Program-made: the position numbers and the translations under genes
The notes under the pieces: model-generated
Told to the model about the DNA's origin: nothing
The model's input: only the letters and a program-made list of their open reading frames with translations
The model's database searches: none
From: Betaproteobacteria bacterium
Lineage (GTDB): Bacteria; Pseudomonadota; Gammaproteobacteria; Burkholderiales; SG8-41
Assembly: GCA_021732805.1 (NCBI GenBank)
Contig: JAKFUJ010000148.1
Coordinates: 1 to 9,945 of the forward strand
Reading direction: 5' to 3'
Length of the DNA stretch: 9,945 nucleotides
Shown: positions 1 through 5,478 of the stretch, piece after piece
Numbering within the stretch: the first letter of the stretch is position 1
Layout: each line of letters opens with the position of its first letter

Positions 1-178
1 GGCCCAGTTGTTCGCCGAGCTTGGGGCTGACCAGCCGCGCGATCACGTCGGTGGCGCCGCCCGGCGCCTGGCCGACGATGAGGCGCACGGGTTTGCTGGG
101 ATAGGGGCTTTGCGCGTGGGCGTAAAACGAAATGCCGGATGCCAGCAGTGCAGATGCCAGAACAAGGACCTTGGACAT
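1..178 (-). CDS. TTT-family (Bug) substrate-binding receptor, N-terminal part only
   Basis: The reverse strand from an ATG at 178-176 encodes 59 residues before the window ends; the 3' part is missing. It begins with a typical signal peptide: MSK, a hydrophobic stretch, and an AHA-QS cleavage site near residue 22. The mature start follows the Bug/TTT receptor signature: YPSKPVRLIVG, then APGGATD, then a helix ending in LGEQLG. Bug proteins are periplasmic binding proteins for carboxylates and other small organic acids and usually feed a TctA/TctB membrane pair. The start is supported by an AGGAG motif seven bases upstream. The gene is divergent from the GntR regulator, an arrangement usual for a target of such a regulator. 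A second, different Bug gene lies at 6624-7601. The substrate cannot be read from this fragment. The family assignment is secure from the N-terminal signature. Confidence 0.88.
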   Translation of the reverse strand, partial: MSKVLVLASALLASGISFYAHAQSPYPSKPVRLIVGQAPGGATDVIARLVSPKLGEQLG

Positions 179-185
179 ACTTATG

Positions 186-190
186 CTCCT
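186..190 (-). promoter_or_regulatory. Ribosome binding site of the divergent Bug receptor gene
   Basis: CTCCT on the plus strand reads AGGAG on the minus strand, seven bases upstream of the ATG at 178. It is a near-ideal Shine-Dalgarno sequence and fixes the start of the truncated receptor gene. Confidence 0.7.
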
Positions 191-252
191 CGATTTAGAC
201 CCGCGTGTTTATTCTTGGAACCCAAGGTAAAACACTAAACCATTGTTTTATA

Positions 253-280
253 ATGATAATTTATGCTTTCTGGCGGTAAA
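253..280 (-). promoter_or_regulatory. Candidate sigma-70 promoter for the divergent Bug receptor gene
   Basis: On the minus strand a -35-like TTTACC (280-275; 4 of 6 to TTGACA) is followed after 16 bases by TATCAT (258-253; 5 of 6 to TATAAT). It lies about 75 bases upstream of the receptor ATG in the AT-rich part of the divergent region. A perfect TATAAT also occurs on the plus strand at 249-254 but has no convincing -35. This is a motif match by eye only; the true start site is unknown. Confidence 0.35.
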
Positions 281-289
281 GAGTTCACG

Positions 290-297
290 TGTATACA
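290..297. promoter_or_regulatory. Candidate GntR/FCD operator (TGTATACA palindrome)
   Basis: TGTATACA is a perfect 8-base palindrome in the region between the divergent receptor gene and the GntR gene. Many FCD-type GntR regulators bind short palindromes with a central GTATAC-like core, so this is the most likely operator. It overlaps the candidate -35 of the regulator's own promoter and lies about ten bases upstream of the candidate minus-strand -35. Binding here could therefore control both directions. Assignment to this regulator is inference. Confidence 0.45.
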
Positions 298-320
298 TGA
301 GAGTACAATCTCGCTATCAT
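292..320 (+). promoter_or_regulatory. Candidate promoter for the GntR regulator and possibly the operon
   Basis: TATACA (292-297; 4 of 6 to the -35 consensus) is separated by 17 bases from TATCAT (315-320; 5 of 6 to the -10 consensus), about 40 bases upstream of the regulator ATG. A second -10-like TACAAT lies at 304-309. The overlap with the TGTATACA palindrome would fit autorepression. The motif match is weak and unverified. Confidence 0.3.
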
Positions 321-359
321 CCCGTCAACCTCGTAATTCTCTGAAGAAAGCACGCACGC

Positions 360-1052
360 ATGCCGAGCGCCAGACCGCCGGGAGTGAAATCGGGACCGAA
401 GGCACTGCGCCACGGTTCGCGCAGTGAGCACGCCTACCGACGCCTGCGCGACGCCATCCAGCAGGGGCAGTTTGCCTCCGGCCACCGGGTGATGGAAGTG
501 GAGATCGCGGCCTGGCTCAATCTGAGTCGCACCCCCGTGCGTGACGCGATCCGCCGTCTTGAAGGCGAAGGCATTCTTGAGCATGAACCCCGCAACGGCC
601 TGATTGTTGCCCATCTCGACCGGCAGGCGGTGATGGAGCTCTACGCCATGCGTGAGGTGCTCGAAGGCACGGCCGCGCGTCTTTGTGCGCGCCACGCCTC
701 CGACATTGAAGTGCAGTCCCTGCTCGATCTGGTTGAGCGTGAGCGCCAGTTGGCGGGCAATCATGAGGCGCTGTCCCAGAACAACCGCCGATTCCATGAA
801 GCGATTCACCGCGGGGCACACAACCGTTATCTGGAAAAGAGCCTTGCTGCGGTGAATGACTCAATGTGGCTGCTGGGCTCACCGCTGATGTTGTTGCCCG
901 AGCGCGCACAGACCGCGGCCAAGGAGCATGCAGCGCTGGCGGAAAAAGTTGCGCAGCGTGACGCTGACGCCGCAGAGAAGGTCGCGCGAGCGCATGTGCA
1001 GGCAGCGCAGCGCGAAAGGCTGAAGCGGCTGTTCCCGCAAACCGAGGCTTAG
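360..1052 (+). CDS. GntR-family transcriptional regulator, FadR/FCD subfamily
   Basis: A 230-residue DNA-binding regulator that probably senses a carboxylate of the pathway and controls the flanking genes. The N-terminal winged helix-turn-helix spans about residues 24-86, with the recognition region LSRTPVRDAIRRLEGEGIL (55-73), which is diagnostic of GntR proteins. The rest is an all-helical FCD ligand domain (about 90-215) with MREVLEGTAA and the metal/ligand motifs FHEAI (H146), KEH (H190) and H212. The usual metal-ligand Asp before FH (D-x-x-F-H) is Asn142 here. The ATG at 360 follows a purine-rich GAAGAAAG about nine bases upstream. The gene is divergent from a Bug receptor and lies 80 bases upstream of the aconitase-like genes, so it is the likely local regulator. 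The family is certain; the effector and the sign of regulation are inferred. Confidence 0.93.
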   Translation: MPSARPPGVKSGPKALRHGSRSEHAYRRLRDAIQQGQFASGHRVMEVEIAAWLNLSRTPVRDAIRRLEGEGILEHEPRNGLIVAHLDRQAVMELYAMREVLEGTAARLCARHASDIEVQSLLDLVERERQLAGNHEALSQNNRRFHEAIHRGAHNRYLEKSLAAVNDSMWLLGSPLMLLPERAQTAAKEHAALAEKVAQRDADAAEKVARAHVQAAQRERLKRLFPQTEA

Positions 1053-1132
1053 TCAGCGGCTTGCCTGACCCGCGCCTGATGCGGGACGGCATGCCGATTA
1101 CCGAATCATTCTCGAATCAACTGGATTTGTTC

Positions 1133-2413
1133 ATGGCGCAGACGATGGCGGAAAAGCTGCTTACGCAGCACAACCTTGCTGGAGAAGAGGTGCGCGCGGG
1201 CGGTTTTCTCGAGGCGCGGATCGACGGCGCGATGTGTCACTACCACGCAGCCGAACCCATGCATGACCTGGCGATCGAGGCCGGCTTCAAGGATGGTTTG
1301 CCCAAAGTCTGGGATCGCAGCAAAGTCTACGTGCTGCTGGACCACCACCAGCCCACACTCAGCCAGAAACTGGCGGATGAAAATGCGGTGGCCCGCCGCG
1401 AAGTCGAACGGCTGGGAATCAAGTGTTTTCATGATTCCGAGCCTGGCATTGCCCACCAGATGATGCTCGACTACGGCCTCGTGCGTCCCGGCGAGCTGGT
1501 GGTCGGCAATGACTCACACACCTTGGGTTATGGATCGGTCAATGCCGGCGCCACCGGCATCACGCGTGCCGACATGCTCTATGTGCTGCTTTATGGCGAG
1601 CTGTGGTTTCAGGTGCCGCAGTCGATCCGGGTGGTGCTCGACGGCAAACGGCCGGATTACCCGATTGCGAAAGACATCATTCTTTATCTGGCCGGCCAGT
1701 ACGGCGACGACTTCGCACAGGGCATGTCGATTGAATATTCCGGCACGCTGGCGCCGCAATTGTCCATCGACAGCCGCATGTGCCTGTCTACGCACGGTGT
1801 GGAGGTCGGCGCCAAATTCGCCATGTTCGGGATGGATGAGGTGACGCGGCAGTTCGTCACCACAAGGACGGAGCTTCCCTTTGAAGCGCTGTCTGCGGAC
1901 CAGGGCGCGCAGTATGCCAGGGAAATCCGGCTCTCCGTGGACGACATGCCCTTCGTGGTCGCCAAACCCCACCAGTTCGGCAACGTGGTCCCGGTGGACG
2001 AGGCGCGGGGCACGCGCATTAACCAGGCGCAGATCGGTTCCTGCGCCAACGGGCGTTTTGAAGACATCGAGATTGCGGCGCGTGTACTGAAAAAGCACAA
2101 GGTCGCGAAAGGCGTGCGATTCCTGATCTCGCCGGCATCGCAGCAGGTTTATCTGCAATGCCTCAAGGCGGGTCTGATCGAAACGCTGATCGAGGCCGGC
2201 GCCCAGGTCATCACGCCGGGTTGCGGCATCTGCCAACCCCGCGTGGGTTTCCTGTCCGATGGCGAGGTATGCATTACCGCCACCACACGCAATTTCAAGG
2301 GACGCAAAGGCAGCGCCAAGGCCGAGATCTACCTGGGCGGCCCCTTGACGGTGGCGGCCGCAGCGGTGGCCGGCGAAATCGTCAACCCGAAGGAGGTGTT
2401 CAGTGGGCTTTGA
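1133..2413 (+). CDS. Aconitase/3-isopropylmalate dehydratase-family large subunit (LeuC-like hydro-lyase)
   Basis: Catalytic large subunit of a [4Fe-4S] hydro-lyase that adds or removes water from a substituted malate/maleate-type acid; 426 residues from the preferred start, close to LeuC length. The three cluster cysteines are C304 (IGSCANGRFED), C364 and C367 (PGCGICQPR). Other family blocks are DHHQPT (70-75), GIAHQ (105-109), GNDSHT (125-130, usually G-A-DSHT) and a terminal GGPLTVAAAA block where YLASP is usual. The frame is open from TTG 1061, with ATGs at 1079 and 1091. ATG 1133 is chosen because MAQTMAEKLL matches the usual LeuC start, although its ribosome site (GGA) is weak. The small subunit overlaps its 3' end by 11 bases, implying a heterodimer. 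It is unlikely to be the leucine-pathway enzyme, because a TcuA-like dehydrogenase and an ICL-like protein follow. Candidates are cis-aconitate or alkylmaleate (DmdA-like) hydration. The family is sure; the substrate is inferred. Confidence 0.92.
   Translation: MAQTMAEKLLTQHNLAGEEVRAGGFLEARIDGAMCHYHAAEPMHDLAIEAGFKDGLPKVWDRSKVYVLLDHHQPTLSQKLADENAVARREVERLGIKCFHDSEPGIAHQMMLDYGLVRPGELVVGNDSHTLGYGSVNAGATGITRADMLYVLLYGELWFQVPQSIRVVLDGKRPDYPIAKDIILYLAGQYGDDFAQGMSIEYSGTLAPQLSIDSRMCLSTHGVEVGAKFAMFGMDEVTRQFVTTRTELPFEALSADQGAQYAREIRLSVDDMPFVVAKPHQFGNVVPVDEARGTRINQAQIGSCANGRFEDIEIAARVLKKHKVAKGVRFLISPASQQVYLQCLKAGLIETLIEAGAQVITPGCGICQPRVGFLSDGEVCITATTRNFKGRKGSAKAEIYLGGPLTVAAAAVAGEIVNPKEVFSGL
2391..2396 (+). 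promoter_or_regulatory. Strong ribosome binding site selecting a GTG start
   Basis: AGGAGG lies six bases before GTG 2403, inside the last codons of the large-subunit gene. It decides the small-subunit start and allows translational coupling of the two subunits. Confidence 0.75.
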
Positions 2414-2945
2414 CCTCAATCGGTTGATCCGTGGCCGGGTGTGGAAGTTCGGCGATTCGATCGAGACCGACGCCATCAATCCCTATTACCAGTATCCGAC
2501 CATGGAGGAGCTGAAGCAGCACACCATGGAGGTGTACCGACCGGAGTTTCCGCGCGAGGTAAAACCCGGCGACGTCATGATCGCGGGGCGCAACTTCGGC
2601 TGCGGATCGAGCAGGCCCGGCCTGGTGCTGCGCGAAGTGGGGATCGCCGCGATCATCGCCGAGTCGGTGTCGCGTCTTTTTTTGCGCAACAGCATTTCGC
2701 GCGCGATCCCGATTTTTGTGGTGCCGGGCATCACCGCTTTGGCGGAGGACGGCGACACACTGGAAGTGGATTACCCGAAAGGCGTGATCGTCAACCCGGC
2801 CACCGGCGCCACTTTGCCGGTCAATAAATACCCCGCGGGCATCGAACAGATCTTCGAGTGCGGCGGATTGCTGCAGTTTGCTTATGAACGTTATATCCGC
2901 GAGGCCGCGCTGGCTGGTCGTAGCGGTCTGGAAAAGCAGGAGTGA
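2403..2945 (+). CDS. Aconitase/3-isopropylmalate dehydratase-family small subunit (LeuD-like)
   Basis: The 180-residue swivel-domain partner of the large subunit encoded just upstream. It supplies the substrate-contacting Ser/Arg loop. The family blocks are KFGDSIETDAI (15-25), GRNFGCGSS (62-70), R71, and IIAESVSRLFLRNSI (84-98). The usual signature is G-x-NFG-x-GSSREHA; here GSSR is kept but the following EH is replaced by PG (72-73). The early loop after TDAI is NPYYQYPTMEE, unlike the usual YL-containing isopropylmalate isomerase loop. Both changes lie near the active site and suggest an unusual substrate. The GTG start is set by AGGAGG, and the gene overlaps the large-subunit gene by 11 bases. 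The next start follows its stop by two bases, so all three genes are probably translated from one message. The subunit assignment is very likely; the substrate is unknown. Confidence 0.92.
   Translation: MGFDLNRLIRGRVWKFGDSIETDAINPYYQYPTMEELKQHTMEVYRPEFPREVKPGDVMIAGRNFGCGSSRPGLVLREVGIAAIIAESVSRLFLRNSISRAIPIFVVPGITALAEDGDTLEVDYPKGVIVNPATGATLPVNKYPAGIEQIFECGGLLQFAYERYIREAALAGRSGLEKQE
2938..2942 (+). promoter_or_regulatory. Ribosome binding site of the TcuA-like dehydrogenase gene
   Basis: AGGAG lies five bases before ATG 2948 and overlaps the last codons of the small-subunit gene. This spacing favours ATG 2948 over the in-frame GTG 2942 or ATG 2960. Confidence 0.6.
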
Positions 2946-2979
2946 ATATGGGAAAGAATATGGGAAATAATGTGGCAAA
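2944..2979 (+). repeat. Tandem 12-base repeat across the TcuA-like start codon
   Basis: GAATATGGGAAA is present twice head to tail (2944-2955 and 2956-2967), followed by a degenerate third copy TAATGTGGCAAA (2968-2979; 9 of 12 identical). The unit is four codons long, so the frame is kept. Each copy carries a possible in-frame start: ATG 2948, ATG 2960 and GTG 2972. The encoded N-terminus repeats M-G-K-N, M-G-N-N, V-A-N-K. The patch is much more AT-rich than its surroundings. Confidence 0.8.
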
Positions 2980-4474
2980 TAAGTACGATGTAATCGTGGT
3001 GGGCGGCGGCAATGCAGCACTTTGCGCCGCCTTGTCGGCACGCGAGAATGATGCGAGCGTTCTGTTGCTTGAGCGTGCGCCGGAAGCCCAGCGCGGTGGC
3101 AACAGTGCGTACACCGGCGGCGGCTTTCGCATGGTGCACCATGGTGCGGATACCGTGAGAACGGTCGTGCCGGATCTCTCCGAGGGCGAAATCGCCAATA
3201 CCGATTTCGGTGAATACACCACCGAGCAGTACCTCGACGATCTGGGCCGCGTCACGCAATATTATTGCGACCCGGATCTGGCAGAGATGCTGGTGCTCAA
3301 CAGTACCGAGACCGTGCAATGGCTGCACGGCAGGGGTGTGCGATTTGTGCCGCGCTTCGGGCGTTATGCGTTCAAACACGAAGGCAAGTTCAAGTTTTTC
3401 GGCGGCACGGTGGTCGAGGCGGCAGGCGGCGGACGCGGTCTGGTGCAGGCTGAATACACGGCCGCTGAAAAACATGGTGTGGATATCCGCTACGGCGCAC
3501 AGGCCATCGGTCTGGTCTGCGGCAGCGAAGGTATTCAGGGTGTACGCGTGCGGGCGAATGGCGTCGAAGAGGAAATCAGCGCCAAGGCCGTGGTGCTTGC
3601 CGCGGGCGGCTTTGAGGCCAATCGTGAGTGGCGCGCGCGTTATCTGGGGCCGGGTTGGGACATGGCCAAGGTGCGCGGTACCCGCTACAACACCGGCGAC
3701 GGCATTCGCATGGCCATCGATATCGGGGCGCAGCCGTACGGGCAGTGGTCAGGCTGTCACTCGGTTTCCTGGGAGCGGTATGCGCCGGATTTCGGCGAGC
3801 TGGACCGGCCGATCACCGCGAGTCGAAACGGATATCCGTTCAGCATCATGGTGAATGCCGGGGGCAAACGTTTCGTGGATGAAGGCGCCGACTTCCGCAA
3901 CTATACGTATGCGAAGTATGGCCGCGTGGTTCTGGAGCAGCCGGGCGGTTACGCATGGCACGTTTTTGATTCGCAGGTTGATCATCTGCTTCATGACGAG
4001 TACCGCTCCAAGGGCACGACCAAAGTCCAGGCTGATACCCTCGAGGAACTGGTGGCGAAGATGGAAGACGTCAACCCGCCGCAGTTCCTGAAGACCGTGC
4101 GCGAGTTCAACGCAGCGGTGAAGCGGGACGCCGTGTTCAACCCCAACATCAAGGACGGCAAGTGCACGACCGGGCTCGCCATTGAAAAATCGAACTGGGC
4201 AAACCCGATCGAGAAGGCGCCTTTCTCGGCCTACGCCGTGACCTGCGGCATCACCTTCACTTTCGGCGGACTCAAGATCGACACAGCGACCCGCGTACTC
4301 GACATTGCGGATGCGCCGCTGCCAGGCCTGTTCGCCGCCGGTGAGCTGGTCGGCGGATTGTTTTATTTCAACTATCCCGGCAGTTCCGGCCTGATGGCGG
4401 GATCGGTGTTCGGGCGCATCGCCGGGCGCGAGGCTGCGGCGCACGCGCGCGGCGCATTATCGAAAGCGGCCTGA
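2948..4474 (+). CDS. tcuA-like: FAD-dependent tricarballylate dehydrogenase-like flavoprotein (TcuA-like)
   Basis: A 508-residue flavoprotein of the fumarate reductase/succinate dehydrogenase flavoprotein family, with its best resemblance to TcuA, which oxidises tricarballylate to cis-aconitate. The N-terminal FAD Rossmann motif is YDVIVVGGGNAALCAAL (13-29), then LLLERAP (39-45) and GGNSAYTGGGFR (50-61), a TcuA-like block. VVLAAGGFEAN (215-225) is the second FAD-proximal motif. The substrate/capping domain lies between, and the C-terminus has GITFTFGGLKID (434-445), LFAAGELVGGLFYFNYPG (461-478) and a glycine-rich end of the FAD site. There is no signal peptide, so it acts in the cytoplasm. 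It is packed between the hydratase and lyase-like genes with two-base gaps. In Salmonella TcuA needs TcuB to re-oxidise FADH2; no tcuB homologue is in this window. The product of such a reaction would be a natural substrate for the upstream aconitase-type hydratase. The family is confident; tricarballylate itself is inference. Confidence 0.88.
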   Translation: MGKNMGNNVANKYDVIVVGGGNAALCAALSARENDASVLLLERAPEAQRGGNSAYTGGGFRMVHHGADTVRTVVPDLSEGEIANTDFGEYTTEQYLDDLGRVTQYYCDPDLAEMLVLNSTETVQWLHGRGVRFVPRFGRYAFKHEGKFKFFGGTVVEAAGGGRGLVQAEYTAAEKHGVDIRYGAQAIGLVCGSEGIQGVRVRANGVEEEISAKAVVLAAGGFEANREWRARYLGPGWDMAKVRGTRYNTGDGIRMAIDIGAQPYGQWSGCHSVSWERYAPDFGELDRPITASRNGYPFSIMVNAGGKRFVDEGADFRNYTYAKYGRVVLEQPGGYAWHVFDSQVDHLLHDEYRSKGTTKVQADTLEELVAKMEDVNPPQFLKTVREFNAAVKRDAVFNPNIKDGKCTTGLAIEKSNWANPIEKAPFSAYAVTCGITFTFGGLKIDTATRVLDIADAPLPGLFAAGELVGGLFYFNYPGSSGLMAGSVFGRIAGREAAAHARGALSKAA

Positions 4475-4476
4475 AC

Positions 4477-5412
4477 ATGGACACTGGCAAAAAATCCGCG
4501 CGTTTGCGCGAACTGATACAGCGCAAGGACAAGGTGCTGGTGGTCTTGCATCCGCCTACGGCGACCCATGCTCGCATCATGGAGCAGGCCGGCTGCGAAT
4601 GTGGCTTTGTTGGCACCAGCGGCGTCGTCGGCTCCTACACCGGACTGTCGGATGTGGGTACGGCGACCATGACCGAATGCGTGCAGATCGCGGGATGGAT
4701 CGCACAAAGTGCGAAATTTCCTATCATCATGGACGGTGACACCGGGCACGGCGGCATCATGGCGGTGCGCAGGATGGTGCGGGAATGTATCCGCGCCGGC
4801 GTGGCCGGTGTGCGGATTGATGACCAGCCGATCGAGGGCAAGCGGCGCACACAAAGTGCCGGGGTCGAGGTTGTGCCGGTGGAGCAGGCGATCGCACGTT
4901 ATCGCGCCGCCGTGGACATGAAGAACGAGATTGATCCGGATTTTGTGATCATGTCGCAGTGTTATGCGCGTGACGCGGTGAACAGTAGCCTTGAAGACTG
5001 CATCCGCCGCCTGCAGCTTTACCGTTCCGAGGCGGGTGTGGACTGGGTGCAGCTCGAGTCGCCGCATTCGCTGGACGAGATCAGGCAGGCGCGGGCTGCG
5101 GTCGAGGGGCCGCTGTCGTTCATGAAGGGCAAACTCCCGCGTTACCTCGGTTTGGACGAACATCTGGCGCTCGGCGTCAACATCGCCTGGTATCCCGGGT
5201 TTACGCACGAGGTGATGTGGGCGGCACTGCATGATTTCATGCGGGATTTCCAGAGCCGCGGAATTGTGGCGTGGGAGGATTTTCAGGCCAGTCGCAGGAA
5301 CAATCCCTATCCGCGTCCCGATCCCGGTCCCGATGGTGAGGGCGGCGAAAAGCAGCGTGAGCTGGAGGAGCGCTACATGGCCGCTGCTGCGTTGAAGAAA
5401 TACGCAGGTTGA
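4477..5412 (+). CDS. Isocitrate lyase/PEP mutase superfamily protein, atypical active site
   Basis: A 311-residue (beta/alpha)8-barrel protein of the ICL/PEPM superfamily, whose members cleave or decarboxylate 2-hydroxy or 2-oxo acids with Mg2+. The Mg-binding block DGDTGHGG is at 86-93, preceded by FVGTSGVVGSYTGLSD (44-59), the usual substrate-loop region. The next block, normally EDQ-x-x-PKKCGH or PKRCGH, reads IDDQPIEGKRRTQ (114-126), so the catalytic Cys-Gly-His is replaced by Arg-Thr-Gln. The usual ARTDA strand is replaced by SQCYA. These changes argue against a standard isocitrate, methylisocitrate or dimethylmalate lyase. Oxaloacetate decarboxylase, phosphonopyruvate hydrolase-like or a new activity is possible. 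The C-terminal tail (about 270-300) is proline- and charge-rich. ATG 4477 begins two bases after the dehydrogenase stop, with a weak ribosome site. The fold is confident; the reaction is open. Confidence 0.88.
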   Translation: MDTGKKSARLRELIQRKDKVLVVLHPPTATHARIMEQAGCECGFVGTSGVVGSYTGLSDVGTATMTECVQIAGWIAQSAKFPIIMDGDTGHGGIMAVRRMVRECIRAGVAGVRIDDQPIEGKRRTQSAGVEVVPVEQAIARYRAAVDMKNEIDPDFVIMSQCYARDAVNSSLEDCIRRLQLYRSEAGVDWVQLESPHSLDEIRQARAAVEGPLSFMKGKLPRYLGLDEHLALGVNIAWYPGFTHEVMWAALHDFMRDFQSRGIVAWEDFQASRRNNPYPRPDPGPDGEGGEKQRELEERYMAAAALKKYAG

Positions 5413-5418
5413 CCTGCG
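5403..5418 (+). other. Small hairpin across the stop codon of the ICL-like gene
   Basis: CGCAGG (5403-5408) and CCTGCG (5413-5418) form a perfect 6-bp GC-rich stem with a four-base loop; the loop holds the TGA stop (5410-5412). No T-run follows, so it is not a convincing intrinsic terminator. It could stabilise or partly pause the transcript ahead of the 66-base gap to the CapA-like gene. Confidence 0.35.
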
Positions 5419-5465
5419 GTGTTTACGACCGGCGGCGCAGTTGTTTATTCATTGCCTGATGAGCT

Positions 5466-5469
5466 GAGG
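5466..5469 (+). promoter_or_regulatory. Ribosome binding site for a GTG start
   Basis: GAGG, within TGAGGT, lies nine bases before GTG 5479. The first downstream ATG in this frame would remove the GD metal-binding motif of the CapA fold, so the GTG is the credible start. Confidence 0.55.
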
Positions 5470-5478
5470 TAATCGAGC

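Noticed and set aside
1052..1095. Two small hairpins after the GntR stop (GTCAG/CTGAC at 1052-1069 and CCCGC/GCGGG at 1069-1085) as a terminator.
   Set aside because: The stems are only five pairs and share a base, and no T-run follows, so an intrinsic terminator is not supported.
1061..1132. Upstream starts (TTG 1061, ATG 1079, ATG 1091) for the large hydratase subunit.
   Set aside because: The added residues do not look like the family N-terminus, whereas MAQTMAEKLL from 1133 does. ATG 1091 has a GGGA close by and remains the main alternative.
1514..2479. Long minus-strand open frame of 321 codons opposite the hydratase genes.
   Set aside because: It is antisense to a gene with clear aconitase motifs, is rich in Arg/His as expected of a GC-rich shadow frame, and shows no recognisable family.
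5413..5478. Internal promoter in the gap before the CapA-like gene.
   Set aside because: Only weak partial matches (TTTACG and TTTATT) were found; not enough to call a promoter.
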